Assembly (NCBI GenBank): GCA_029243545.1
Contig: JAQWRV010000005.1
Location: 124,001-188,000 of the forward strand
Direction of reading: 5' to 3'
Length of the DNA: 64,000 bases
Origin: Rhodospirillaceae bacterium
Lineage (GTDB): Bacteria > Pseudomonadota > Alphaproteobacteria > Rhodospirillales > Rhodospirillaceae
Below the pieces are notes generated by a model. It was not told where the DNA came from, searched no databases, and saw only the letters and a list, made by a program, of their open reading frames with translations. Both the position numbers and the translations under genes were made by a program. Positions 1-7,648 of the stretch are shown here, in pieces. Every line of letters starts with the position of its first letter. Within the stretch, counting starts at the first letter, position 1.

Positions 1-1343
1 CCTGGAACTTCATTCCCGCGCAGCCACAATCCCGTGCGGGCTGGGGAGCCATCGTTGACTATATGACAACCTCACCGCACTGGGGTGTTGCCGACAGCGA
101 TCCATTCCTGGTGCCAGAACGGTTACCGCTCTCGAAGCGTGAAGTGCTGCTCGACTATCTCGAAAAGAACTTTGGCGACGGCCAACCGGTGCGTGCGGTG
201 CTGGAAGAAGAAACGGAGCCGCACGACGAGGCAGTTCTTGGGAAGGCGCAATACATTATGTACACGTTCCCCAAGACTGAGGACGAACCCAACATAATGC
301 GGCAGGAAATCACCTTCGACAGCAAAGGTAACATCTGGAGTACGGACACGCGCACCAGCGCCCTCTCCTTCCTCAACCCCTCAACCGGTGAACACAAATA
401 TTACCTGACCCCACATTCCTCGTGGGCGCCACACGGCATCGCGATTGACGTAGACGACACTGTGTGGGCCGCAGCCTTGAAGGTCGGCATTGTACATTTC
501 GATCCGAAAACCGGCAACTGGGATGCTTACGGCAAGGACACGGAAACTCACAGGGACATGGGTGGCCTTACACCCTTCCTCGATTCCAAAGGTAACGTCT
601 ATTGGACCGACATCCGGTTTAACAAGATCGGCCGCATGGACCGGGCGACCGGCACCTGGACGCACTTTGACAGCCCGACCAAGAACGGCTCGCCCTACGG
701 CGGCGTGGTAGACCGTCAGGATCGGTTCTGGTGGAATGAGTTCCACGCCTGCGGTGTGGCGGTTTACGATCCCGCGACTGTGTCAACGAAAGCCTATCCT
801 TCGCCGAGCCAGCCCTGTCTGAGCCGCCGCCCCGGCCTGGATTCCAAGGGGAACGTTTGGTACGGCGTCTACGACCGTGGCCGTATTGAAAAGCTTGACC
901 CCACCACCGGTGAGACATCCGTCTTCCAGATCCCGGTAAAATTCGCCACGCCCTACGACACGTGGGTGGATCCGTACGACAAGGTTTGGTCCAGCTCCGA
1001 TAATTACTTCGTGCGGTTGGATCCTGAGAACAGCTCGTTTACGTACTATCCGACGCCATGGAGAAATGACATGCCGAAAATAACGATCGCGCGGGGCGGG
1101 GCGGTCTGGTTCCCAGCGCGCGGAGGCGCGGACTCACCAGCAGCATTGGGCGTGCTATGGATGGACAAAGCCAAGATGAACACTTTCAAAGCACAATTTC
1201 CACCGAACGATCCAAACGCGAACGTGCTTAGGGGCAAGGCCGCACCGGTGGAAGTGGCGGGGAATGCCAACGACGGAGGCAAATGGCTGAAGCCAGGAGA
1301 ATCAGAGTTCGTTAACCCGGACCTTGGGGCTGCGGCGGAGTAA
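1..1343 (+). CDS. Streptogramin-lyase-like (Vgb) beta-propeller protein, 5' end outside the window
   Basis: The reading frame is open from base 3, so the gene starts to the left of the window; the ATG at 63 is only the first Met inside it. The protein carries repeated blades with a D-S-K-G-N-(I/V)-W signature and Y/F-D-P-x-T-G turns, typical of the Vgb/SMP-30 six-bladed propeller. Vgb itself linearises streptogramin B, but most relatives have no known substrate. The segment before the first blade (L-L-D-Y-L-E-K-N-F-G) resembles the last helix of a c-type cytochrome domain, so the full protein may be a cytochrome-propeller fusion; no CxxCH lies inside the window. It ends 40 bases before the convergent hydrolase gene. 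Fold is fairly certain, function is not. Confidence 0.75.
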   Translation, partial: WNFIPAQPQSRAGWGAIVDYMTTSPHWGVADSDPFLVPERLPLSKREVLLDYLEKNFGDGQPVRAVLEEETEPHDEAVLGKAQYIMYTFPKTEDEPNIMRQEITFDSKGNIWSTDTRTSALSFLNPSTGEHKYYLTPHSSWAPHGIAIDVDDTVWAAALKVGIVHFDPKTGNWDAYGKDTETHRDMGGLTPFLDSKGNVYWTDIRFNKIGRMDRATGTWTHFDSPTKNGSPYGGVVDRQDRFWWNEFHACGVAVYDPATVSTKAYPSPSQPCLSRRPGLDSKGNVWYGVYDRGRIEKLDPTTGETSVFQIPVKFATPYDTWVDPYDKVWSSSDNYFVRLDPENSSFTYYPTPWRNDMPKITIARGGAVWFPARGGADSPAALGVLWMDKAKMNTFKAQFPPNDPNANVLRGKAAPVEVAGNANDGGKWLKPGESEFVNPDLGAAAE

Positions 1344-1383
1344 CGTAGCTACATCCCAAATTTAAAGGGAACCACCACACGAG

Positions 1384-2190
1384 CTAGTCGTCCAGAAAAC
1401 CGCGCACGATCTCTGCGGTCTCTGCTGTCTTTATGTCCAGGAACCCGTGCTCCCAACCCGGCAGGTCCAGGAACCGGCTGCCCTCCTGGGTTAGAAGCGG
1501 CTTGATGCGCGGCGTTTGTTCCCACAGATCATCCTCGGGGTTGAGCACCAAGATCGGTTGGAAAATCTCCGCCATGGTTGCTTCCACGTCATACTGGTAG
1601 GCGGCCTGGTGGCCCCAGTGGCTGATCGCCGGGTTGATGGCCTGGGCGTAGAAGACATTTCCGATCATCCGTGGTGTGCGCTCGGGCATGCTCCAGCGCA
1701 CCGAACCCTGCCAGGCTTCCGCCAGGTGAGCCCCAGCTTCGTCAATCTCCTTGGGTTTGATGATGACCTCGCGGTGAGCCCGCTCCTCGGGCGTCCAATA
1801 GGCGATGGAGACAAGCACTGCGCGGCGGACCGCATCGGGGCGCCGGCGCGCCAACTCCAGCGACACCTTAGAACCGGTGTGAAACCCCATCACGTCGACG
1901 GTCTCCAGTCCTAGGGTGGTGATCACGTCGTCCATGGCGGCACCGAAATCCTGGATGACCGGCGGTTGCGGTGTTGGATCGGAATTGCCAAAGCCCGGAG
2001 AGTCTACGGCAATCGCGAGCCGGTCTTTGCCCATCTCGGCCAGGAAACTTTCGTAGATCACCGCAGCGTAGGGACTCATGTGAAAGCACACTAACGGCGG
2101 ACGCTCTGTGTCGGTCTCGGGCCCGGCCATATACAAGTGCATCTGGCCGAAACGACCGTCCAAGTAGCGGCGTTCAATGTCCGCAGCCAT
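1384..2190 (-). CDS. Alpha/beta hydrolase with His at the nucleophile position
   Basis: A 268-residue alpha/beta-hydrolase-fold protein without a signal peptide. The oxyanion region (C-F-H-M-S-P), the S-P-G-F-G-x-S-D strand, the acid (P-E-D-D) and the terminal His (P-G-W-E-H-G) are all present. The nucleophile elbow reads G102-F-H104-T-G106-S, so His occupies the place where Ser, Asp or Cys normally sits, with a Ser three residues later. The paralogue immediately upstream has the same elbow, so this is a family trait rather than a sequencing error. The start codon lies two bases after the stop of that paralogue, so the two are almost certainly cotranscribed leftward. Substrate unknown; a carboxylic or epoxide hydrolase role cannot be assumed. 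Confidence 0.8.
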   Translation of the reverse strand: MAADIERRYLDGRFGQMHLYMAGPETDTERPPLVCFHMSPYAAVIYESFLAEMGKDRLAIAVDSPGFGNSDPTPQPPVIQDFGAAMDDVITTLGLETVDVMGFHTGSKVSLELARRRPDAVRRAVLVSIAYWTPEERAHREVIIKPKEIDEAGAHLAEAWQGSVRWSMPERTPRMIGNVFYAQAINPAISHWGHQAAYQYDVEATMAEIFQPILVLNPEDDLWEQTPRIKPLLTQEGSRFLDLPGWEHGFLDIKTAETAEIVRGFLDD

Positions 2191-2192
2191 GA

Positions 2193-3188
2193 TCAGCCCT
2201 CCCCGTCTAGGTGGGCACGCACCATCTTAACGGTCTCTGCAGACTTCAAATCCAGGAAGCCATGGCTCCAACCGGGCAGATCACGCACAGTCACGTGTTC
2301 TGCCAGCCCTTTGGCGCGGTTCGTGTACTGGATCAAATCGTCCTCGGGGTTCAGAACCAGCACCGGCTTGTTCACAGACTTCAGGCGGTCCTTGAAAGGG
2401 TAGTCGAAGGCCGCCCGATGTCCCCACCAGGAGATGTCCGGCCGGCGCATGGCATCGTTGATCTGATAGGCGAGGTGGTCGAGGGTCCAGCCCTTCATGC
2501 GCCAGACCTGATGCGCCCGCCACTTCTCCACCATGTGCGAACCGTCTGCCTTAGGTTCTAGGAGGGCGTAATTGTTGCGGAATTCGTCCAACTCTTCATC
2601 GGTGAAGATCGGCGCGGAGACGATGACGATACGACGAATCTGGTCTGGGCGCTGGTGGCCGATCTCCACGCATGTCTCCGAGCCGGTGTGATAACCCATC
2701 ACGTCCACCTCGCCGAAGCCCATGGCATCGATTAGGTCTCCCATCGCCCCGGCATAGTCACGGATGTGCGGCGGCTCCGCTGGTGCGTCAGAGTCGCCGA
2801 AGCCGGGCGTGTCCGGTGCTATACACACCCGGTCCGCGCCCATGAAGCCAACGAAGCGTTCGTAAACGCGGCTCGAGTTAGGGCTCAAGTGAAAGCACAC
2901 CAGCGGGGGCTTGCCGGTCTCCACCGCAGGCTTGGTGATCCGGTAGTGGATCTGCCCGAAGCGTCCGCGCGCATAACCGCGCCGCACCGGCAGCGGAGTC
3001 GGACCGGCCACCCGGCCGGGCACGGCGATCATGCCGGCGATGGCGGGGCCAGTCATGGCCGCTGCGTCGGCATCACCGCCCGGACCCAAGATCGCACCAG
3101 CGGCACCCACCGTAGTCAGTCCCAGCGCTGTGCGCCTACCCATGGACGCGCTCGTGCCTGTCGTGTTTATCGATGTCATCGGAGCCAT
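2193..3188 (-). CDS. Exported alpha/beta hydrolase (Tat-type leader), His at the nucleophile position
   Basis: A 331-residue alpha/beta hydrolase, first gene of a two-gene leftward operon. The N-terminus has a twin arginine (M-G-R-R-T-A) followed by an Ala/Gly-rich hydrophobic stretch to about residue 44, which fits a Tat leader; its downstream paralogue lacks this, so one copy is likely exported and one cytoplasmic. Catalytic landmarks: C-F-H-L-S-P near residue 98, elbow G165-Y-H167-T-G169-S, acid in P-E-D-D and the closing His in P-G-W-S-H-G. As in the paralogue, His replaces the usual nucleophile. Upstream lies a 200-base spacer with a direct repeat GGTGATATCG at 3325 and 3341. Confidence 0.8.
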   Translation of the reverse strand: MAPMTSINTTGTSASMGRRTALGLTTVGAAGAILGPGGDADAAAMTGPAIAGMIAVPGRVAGPTPLPVRRGYARGRFGQIHYRITKPAVETGKPPLVCFHLSPNSSRVYERFVGFMGADRVCIAPDTPGFGDSDAPAEPPHIRDYAGAMGDLIDAMGFGEVDVMGYHTGSETCVEIGHQRPDQIRRIVIVSAPIFTDEELDEFRNNYALLEPKADGSHMVEKWRAHQVWRMKGWTLDHLAYQINDAMRRPDISWWGHRAAFDYPFKDRLKSVNKPVLVLNPEDDLIQYTNRAKGLAEHVTVRDLPGWSHGFLDLKSAETVKMVRAHLDGEG

Positions 3189-3324
3189 CCCCTAATTCTC
3201 GATTCAGGCAAGCATACACCATCAAGAGGCAAGGGGAGCACGTCTACATGCCCCTTCCGAAAGTCCGTTTTTCCGGAGGCTACACCAAGAGGCCGCGAAT
3301 GGTAGAGAACTCAAAGGCAACGCT

Positions 3325-3350
3325 GGTGATATCGGTGGTCGGTGATATCG
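3325..3350. repeat. Short direct repeat upstream of the hydrolase pair
   Basis: GGTGATATCG occurs at 3325-3334 and again at 3341-3350, a 16-base period, in the gap between the exported hydrolase and the NmrA-like gene. Each copy contains the palindrome GATATC. It could be an operator for the divergently placed hydrolase operon, but no regulator gene is nearby and chance is possible. Confidence 0.3.
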
Positions 3351-3390
3351 CCGGAACGTCTGTTTCTCTCTGACTTGCTGTCACAAATCG

Positions 3391-4335
3391 CTACTGGTTC
3401 TTTCGGCGCGCGGCGTCGGCAGCAAGGTCGGCATCAACCTGTGCCTTACGCGCCTTAAGGTATTTAACCGCGCTCGCGAAATCGACGCCTTGAATGGCAT
3501 CCATGGGCGTATCGGAATAGACGCTTGCCGTCTTGCCGATGTATGCGTCGGATTCCGCCTGATCGAGAATCCACGCGGCGAAATCAGCGTACATGATCAC
3601 CCGCTGCCGCGGCACCGGTTCGCCATCGACGGAAATACGCACGCCGCCGCGCGGCGGCTCGATCAACAACTGTCCGGGCCGCAAAATGATGTACTGCAAC
3701 CCCGATTTCTTAGTGATCTCCTCCATCTTTAGCATGTCGTTGTAAGGGCCTCGCAGGTTGTAGTCCCACAAGCCCGATTGCGGCGTTACATCTTCCGGCT
3801 TGGGCGTGTCGGCCTTATAGCCCTTTGCCGCCACCCGCGGAGCCGCCATGGAACCGGTTACCATCAGCTTGGTATTGCCCTTCTTTTTCATGGCGTTGAT
3901 GATATTAGTGGTGCCTTGGGACATCAGATCCGTTTCGGGCACTTCGATCGTTGGGTCGACCGAAGGGCCGTACACCGAGATCACCCACTCCTCACCCTCG
4001 CCGGACAGCGCGGCTTCAATGGAAGCCTGGTCGTACACGTCGCCCTCGAGGATGGTGAGACGCGGGTGCTCGGCGAAGCGCACGCGATAGGGCCGCCGCG
4101 CGACGGCCACCACTTCATGACCGCGCCACAACGCCTGGGGAATAAGCTCATCGGCGGTGCGCGCCGTCGCGCCGATGACGACGATCTTGATGCCTGAAGG
4201 TTCGGCTCCTGAATGCGCCAGAGAACCATTTGGCAGTGCCGTGAAGGCCATAAGCACCGCAGCCGCGGCCATAACACACCTGAAGAGTGCTTGGCCCAGG
4301 CATACGCTCTTTTTCATCCAACCGAAGATCGTCAT
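3391..4335 (-). CDS. NmrA/SDR-like Rossmann protein with an N-terminal signal peptide
   Basis: A 314-residue protein with a basic start and a hydrophobic segment (about residues 15-38) ending near A-H-S-G, which reads as a Sec signal peptide or membrane anchor. After it comes an atypical-SDR Rossmann domain (I-V-V-I-G-A-T-A-R-T-A, E-G-D-V, V-T-G-S, R-P-G-Q-L). The dinucleotide loop normally reads G-A-T-G-x-T/I-G; here the second and third Gly are Ala. A Lys/Ala-rich C-terminal tail follows. Export of an NAD(P)-binding fold is unusual because the cofactor is cytoplasmic. It may be an anchored protein with the domain in the cytoplasm, or a degenerate non-redox protein. It stands alone between the hydrolase operon and an IS remnant. 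Confidence 0.7.
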   Translation of the reverse strand: MTIFGWMKKSVCLGQALFRCVMAAAAVLMAFTALPNGSLAHSGAEPSGIKIVVIGATARTADELIPQALWRGHEVVAVARRPYRVRFAEHPRLTILEGDVYDQASIEAALSGEGEEWVISVYGPSVDPTIEVPETDLMSQGTTNIINAMKKKGNTKLMVTGSMAAPRVAAKGYKADTPKPEDVTPQSGLWDYNLRGPYNDMLKMEEITKKSGLQYIILRPGQLLIEPPRGGVRISVDGEPVPRQRVIMYADFAAWILDQAESDAYIGKTASVYSDTPMDAIQGVDFASAVKYLKARKAQVDADLAADAARRKNQ

Positions 4336-4434
4336 GGTTTGCTCCCCCTGGGTTTGTCTCTCTAACGCCTTACAGGCAGCCCTCCGACCGCCGCCTTACC
4401 CCCATTAGATAATAAAGCATTGTAAGAGTAAATT

Positions 4435-4735
4435 GGGCATTGTCAGAGGGAATCTAGCCGTTTGGCGAATGTCATAATGTCACTGTTCTTAACCTACAAG
4501 TTGCCACCACTCAGCTAGCTGCCCCTCCTTTTTGCCTCACCCGCCGGCATTCGGGGTGCAGACCACCCAGGTTCTTGCGCCGCAGGACTGAGACTTGATA
4601 ACGAAGGGCAACGTTCTCTGTGGCAATACGTTTCAGCGTCTTACTCAGGACCATGGTTGCCGGAAAGAAAAGCGTCGCGAATTGGATCATCTCAATCCGA
4701 TTGCAGACCCAAGGCCGTTTCCTCTGACAATGCCG
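4435..4735. mobile_element. Internally deleted IS (MITE-like) with terminal inverted repeats
   Basis: Inverted repeats GGGCATTGTCAGAGGGAA (4435-4452) and the complement of CGGCATTGTCAGAGGAAA (4718-4735) face inward and enclose about 300 bases. Inside, on the minus strand, is the beginning of a transposase frame. The size is too small for an intact IS, so this is a deletion derivative. The same end sequence recurs near 12.2, 12.3, 12.4 and 16.8 kb. Target-site duplications were not clear by eye. Confidence 0.55.
4511..4690 (-). pseudogene. Truncated IS transposase/integrase N-terminal fragment
   Basis: From the ATG at 4690 this frame gives a hydrophobic start followed by A-T-E-N-V-A-L-R-Y-Q-V-S-V-L-R-R-K-N, which closely matches the (L/A)-E-N-L-A-L-R-Q-Q-L-A-V-L-x-R signature near the N-terminus of a large family of rve-domain IS transposases. 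The frame then runs into unrelated residues and a stop; the DDE core is absent. It lies within the inverted repeats at 4435-4735. Non-functional remnant. Confidence 0.5.
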
Positions 4736-4759
4736 TCTCATCCTAAAGAATCGGAAAAA

Positions 4760-5371
4760 TCAGTCGCCCCGTATGGATTCGAATTCGATGATGATATCGA
4801 CCCGGTCTCCAACCAAACCATCAGCAACACCATAGGTTATACCGAAGTCACTGCGGTTGAGACTCCCGGTAGCGGAGATACCCATAGCGTAGTGCTGGTC
4901 GCCAAAAGGATAGGCCCCACTTTTGTTCCAGGTCACGTCTAGGGTGAGCGGCCGCGTTTGGCCGACTAAGGTGATGTTCCCCCTGACAGACCCCGTGCGT
5001 TCTCCGGTCTGCGCGCTGGAGAGTCCGTTAAACTCAATCTGTGAATATTCATCTGTGTTCAAGAAGTCGCCGCTGCGCAGGTGACGATCCCTGGCACGAT
5101 TGAGGGATTGTACGCTTTCTGCGCCCACAACGACGCGAACATCGGAGAGTGTCAGTGTCTGTTCGTCAAAACAAAACGAACCCTCGACGTCTTCAAATTG
5201 GCCGAAGGTTTTTGCAAAGCCGACATGGCCTACCAGGAATCCGACTAGAGTGTGCGCGGGGTCCAATTTATAGCAATGGCTTTCGGCCATAACGCCCTGC
5301 ACATGTCCGGCACATACAAGGGTAAAAGCGACCAATCCCACAATGCAGTTGGTCTTAGTGTCCCTATTCAT
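4760..5371 (-). CDS. YceI-family periplasmic lipid-binding protein
   Basis: A 203-residue protein with a Sec signal peptide (cleavage probably near A-E-S, residue 30) followed by a YceI lipocalin-like barrel: Y-K-L-D-P-A-H-T start, F-x-F-x-V-x-H-x-G-F-A/K-T-F-G strand, and the closing D-R-V-D-I-I-I-E-F-E strand. YceI proteins bind long polyisoprenoid or amide lipids in the periplasm. Its start overlaps the 3' end of the CDP-alcohol phosphotransferase by 8 bases, so the two are translated together. In this context it may carry a lipid or quinone-like intermediate of the adjacent cluster; that is inference. Confidence 0.88.
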   Translation of the reverse strand: MNRDTKTNCIVGLVAFTLVCAGHVQGVMAESHCYKLDPAHTLVGFLVGHVGFAKTFGQFEDVEGSFCFDEQTLTLSDVRVVVGAESVQSLNRARDRHLRSGDFLNTDEYSQIEFNGLSSAQTGERTGSVRGNITLVGQTRPLTLDVTWNKSGAYPFGDQHYAMGISATGSLNRSDFGITYGVADGLVGDRVDIIIEFESIRGD

Positions 5372-6125
5372 TGATCGTGTGCCTTTCAGGGTCGTGATTT
5401 AGTGACCACATCACGTCTGTAGCAAAGGACAGGGTGAGCAAACTAACAGCGCCTATAAGAATAGCCGTTTCCGCCGGCTTTCCAAGCAATGGCGGCAGGC
5501 AGATCAGCAACGCCGCCGCTTGAATTACCGCGACAGCTTGGCGCCGTTTGCGCGGTTCCAAGGGTTGTCTGAGCCGGGCCCATAGAAGACCTACTACCAC
5601 GAATAGATACCGCAGCAGTCCGGCCCATAGCACCCACCATCCCATCCGGCCGGCCTCAATGACGAGCAGGCAAAGAATGAGAATGAAGAAGGCATCGAGT
5701 TCCATGTCGAAGCGGGCGCCGAAGGGACCGGCGGTGCCGGTGCGGCGAGCGATCCAGCCGTCCACACCATCAAGGACCAGAGCAAAAATTCCGATAAACA
5801 CAATCAAGAGGCTAGAGTCGATAACGGTCTGGGGAAAACCAATAAAGCCCGCGAAAACGCTAACAAGGACCGCGCGACCTAAAGTAATGTAATTGGCCAG
5901 ACCAAATGGCTGGCCTGGGGCGTGTTTATGATATTGAGTCCAAACCCAAAGGGAGATGACGGCGTAGACGAGGCTTGCACTGCGTAGATGGCCGACCAGG
6001 ATGGGGCTGAAACGCCACAGAAGCACTTCCAGTATGGCCAATAAGACTAGGCCACAGGCGAGTGCAGCGGCTGGTCCAGCTACGTTTTTACTATGTAGCG
6101 CCGATTCTGGGTTGCTTTCGATCAT
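5364..6125 (-). CDS. CDP-alcohol phosphatidyltransferase family membrane protein
   Basis: A 253-residue membrane protein with about six hydrophobic segments. The family motif is complete: D119-x2-D122-G-x2-A126-R127-x8-G136-x3-D140-x3-D144, so the metal-dependent CMP-alcohol transferase site should be active. Members join a CDP-activated alcohol to an acceptor alcohol (phosphatidylglycerol phosphate, phosphatidylserine, phosphatidylinositol phosphate or DIPP synthases). The sequence does not assign a subtype. It is the first gene of a two-gene leftward unit with YceI and diverges from the rightward MDR dehydrogenase gene, with 65 to 92 bases between them depending on that gene's start. Confidence 0.85.
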   Translation of the reverse strand: MIESNPESALHSKNVAGPAAALACGLVLLAILEVLLWRFSPILVGHLRSASLVYAVISLWVWTQYHKHAPGQPFGLANYITLGRAVLVSVFAGFIGFPQTVIDSSLLIVFIGIFALVLDGVDGWIARRTGTAGPFGARFDMELDAFFILILCLLVIEAGRMGWWVLWAGLLRYLFVVVGLLWARLRQPLEPRKRRQAVAVIQAAALLICLPPLLGKPAETAILIGAVSLLTLSFATDVMWSLNHDPERHTINE

Positions 6126-6217
6126 CGCCGGTTTCTATTTGACCTTCGAAATCATAGTCTTACTTATAACCATGGGTTCCCAAGCCCACCATGGCGGCAC
6201 CGTTTGGACAAGCCCAA

Positions 6218-7201
6218 ATGAATAAAACCCAAGCCCGTTCGTTTTGGATCGTGGAACCCGGACGGGGTGAAATTAGATCTACACCCTGCAGCGAGCTCAA
6301 AGCCGATGAGGTCCGGATCCGTACGCTCTACACTGCTTTGAGCTTGGGAACGGAACGTCTGATTTTTCGGGGTGGTGTTCCAAAGTCCCAATATGAAGCC
6401 ATGAAGGCCCCATACCAGGAAGGAAGTTTTCCTGGCCCGTTGAAGTACGGCTACTGCAATGTCGGCGTAGTGGAAGATGGACCTAGCGACATAAAGGGCC
6501 GGACTGTTTTCTGTCTTTATCCCCATCAAGACACCTTCGTGGTTTCTGCCGACGCAGTGTTGCCCCTGCCCAGTACACTCTCCCCGAAGCGGGCTGTACT
6601 CGCCGCCAATATGGAAACTGCCATTAACGGATTATGGGACGCCGGCTCTCTGATGGGCTGCCGGATTGCAGTTCTAGGGGCTGGGGTCGTCGGATGCATG
6701 ATGGCTGTTCTTGCGTCCCGCATCCCTGGAACGGATGTGCATTTGCTAGATATTGACCCCGGTAAAGCCAACGTAGCAGACAAACTGAATGTTGCTTTTG
6801 GCGCACCGGACCAACATGGAGGGAACGCGGATATTGTGGTGGAGGCCACCGGGTCCGCCGGAGGATTGGAAACAGCTATGGATCTCGCAGGCTTTGAGGC
6901 CAACGTGGTGGTCATGAGCTGGTATGGCGATACAAAGGTTCCTTTATCCCTTGGTGGAAATTTTCATTCGCGCCGATTGAAAATTACATCGTCGCAAGTC
7001 GGCGCTGTCGCCCCGTCTCATCGAGCGCGGTGGTCCAACCGCGACCGGTTAGAGCTTGCCCTAGACCTTTTAGGGGATGAAATTTTCGACCACCTCTTAA
7101 CGGGCAGTAGCCGATTCGAAGACTTGCCAGAAACTCTTGCCGCACTTTCCAGTGATCCGAGCGGCACTCTATGCCATGTTATTGGTTACGGTGAGCCATG
7201 A
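6218..7201 (+). CDS. Zinc-less MDR (alcohol-dehydrogenase-like) oxidoreductase
   Basis: A medium-chain dehydrogenase/reductase of 327 residues from the ATG at 6218 (an ATG at 6191 would add nine residues; neither has a good Shine-Dalgarno, but homologues usually begin close to A-R-x-x-W). The nucleotide-binding loop G154-A-G-V-V-G159 and a following D-I-D are clear. The Cys that binds catalytic zinc in classical ADHs is replaced by the L-S-L-G-T-E segment, as in BchC-like and other zinc-independent members. It is the first gene of a rightward run with the PTPS homologue, GT4 and methyltransferase. A role as reductase of a side-chain carbonyl (pyruvoyl or lactoyl type) would fit the context but is inference. 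Confidence 0.82.
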   Translation: MNKTQARSFWIVEPGRGEIRSTPCSELKADEVRIRTLYTALSLGTERLIFRGGVPKSQYEAMKAPYQEGSFPGPLKYGYCNVGVVEDGPSDIKGRTVFCLYPHQDTFVVSADAVLPLPSTLSPKRAVLAANMETAINGLWDAGSLMGCRIAVLGAGVVGCMMAVLASRIPGTDVHLLDIDPGKANVADKLNVAFGAPDQHGGNADIVVEATGSAGGLETAMDLAGFEANVVVMSWYGDTKVPLSLGGNFHSRRLKITSSQVGAVAPSHRARWSNRDRLELALDLLGDEIFDHLLTGSSRFEDLPETLAALSSDPSGTLCHVIGYGEP

Positions 7202-7229
7202 TCACATTTTTATAACCACGGAAAACGCT

Positions 7230-7628
7230 ATGTATACGGTAAGAGTGCGCGACCATTTCATGATCGCCCATAGCTTCAAGGGCGAAGTTTACGGACCGGC
7301 CCAAAGGTTGCACGGCGCGACCTATGTGGTCGATGTGGAATTTCTGCGGGAGGAATTAGACGAAGATGGCCTTGTCGTAGACATTGGACGGGCCAGTCAC
7401 GCACTCAACGAAGTGCTTTCCGGATTGAACTACCGTAACCTGGACGAAGATCCGGGTTTTGAGGGAGAAAATACCAGTTCGGAATTCATGGCACGGGTTG
7501 TGTTTGACCGAATGGTGGAAAAAATAGCCCGCGGAAGCCTCGGCGCCGGAGCGACGTCCCTCGTCTCCATGAAAGTGACCCTCAATGAGTCCCATGTGGC
7601 ATCGGCGTCTTATCAGGCTGAGCTCTAG
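7230..7628 (+). CDS. 6-pyruvoyltetrahydropterin synthase / QueD homologue lacking catalytic residues
   Basis: The ATG at 7230 gives 132 residues, the normal PTPS/QueD length; in-frame ATGs at 7137 and 7176 lie inside the previous gene. The T-fold landmarks are visible: A-H14-S-F, R-L-H28-G, V-D-I near residue 51, N-T-S-S-E-F (the P-T-x-E motif) and a C-terminal N-E-S-H. Key positions differ. The second His of the H-G-H zinc motif is Ala30, the catalytic Cys region reads G-P-A-Q instead of K-C-G, and the catalytic D-H pair (F-D-H-R-N-L) is N67-Y68. So two zinc ligands and none of the Cys-Asp-His set remain. It is either a new reaction or a non-catalytic binding protein. It sits 28 bases after the dehydrogenase and 20 before the glycosyltransferase. 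Confidence 0.85.
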   Translation: MYTVRVRDHFMIAHSFKGEVYGPAQRLHGATYVVDVEFLREELDEDGLVVDIGRASHALNEVLSGLNYRNLDEDPGFEGENTSSEFMARVVFDRMVEKIARGSLGAGATSLVSMKVTLNESHVASASYQAEL

Positions 7629-7648
7629 AGCTCGCACGGCGCTGACGG

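Noticed and set aside
3173-3373. Plus-strand open frame in the gap upstream of the hydrolases
   Set aside because: No ribosome site, no recognisable product, and it overlaps the start of the hydrolase gene.
7137-7229. Upstream ATG codons for the PTPS homologue
   Set aside because: The extra residues lie within the dehydrogenase gene and do not match the family; ATG 7230 gives the normal length.
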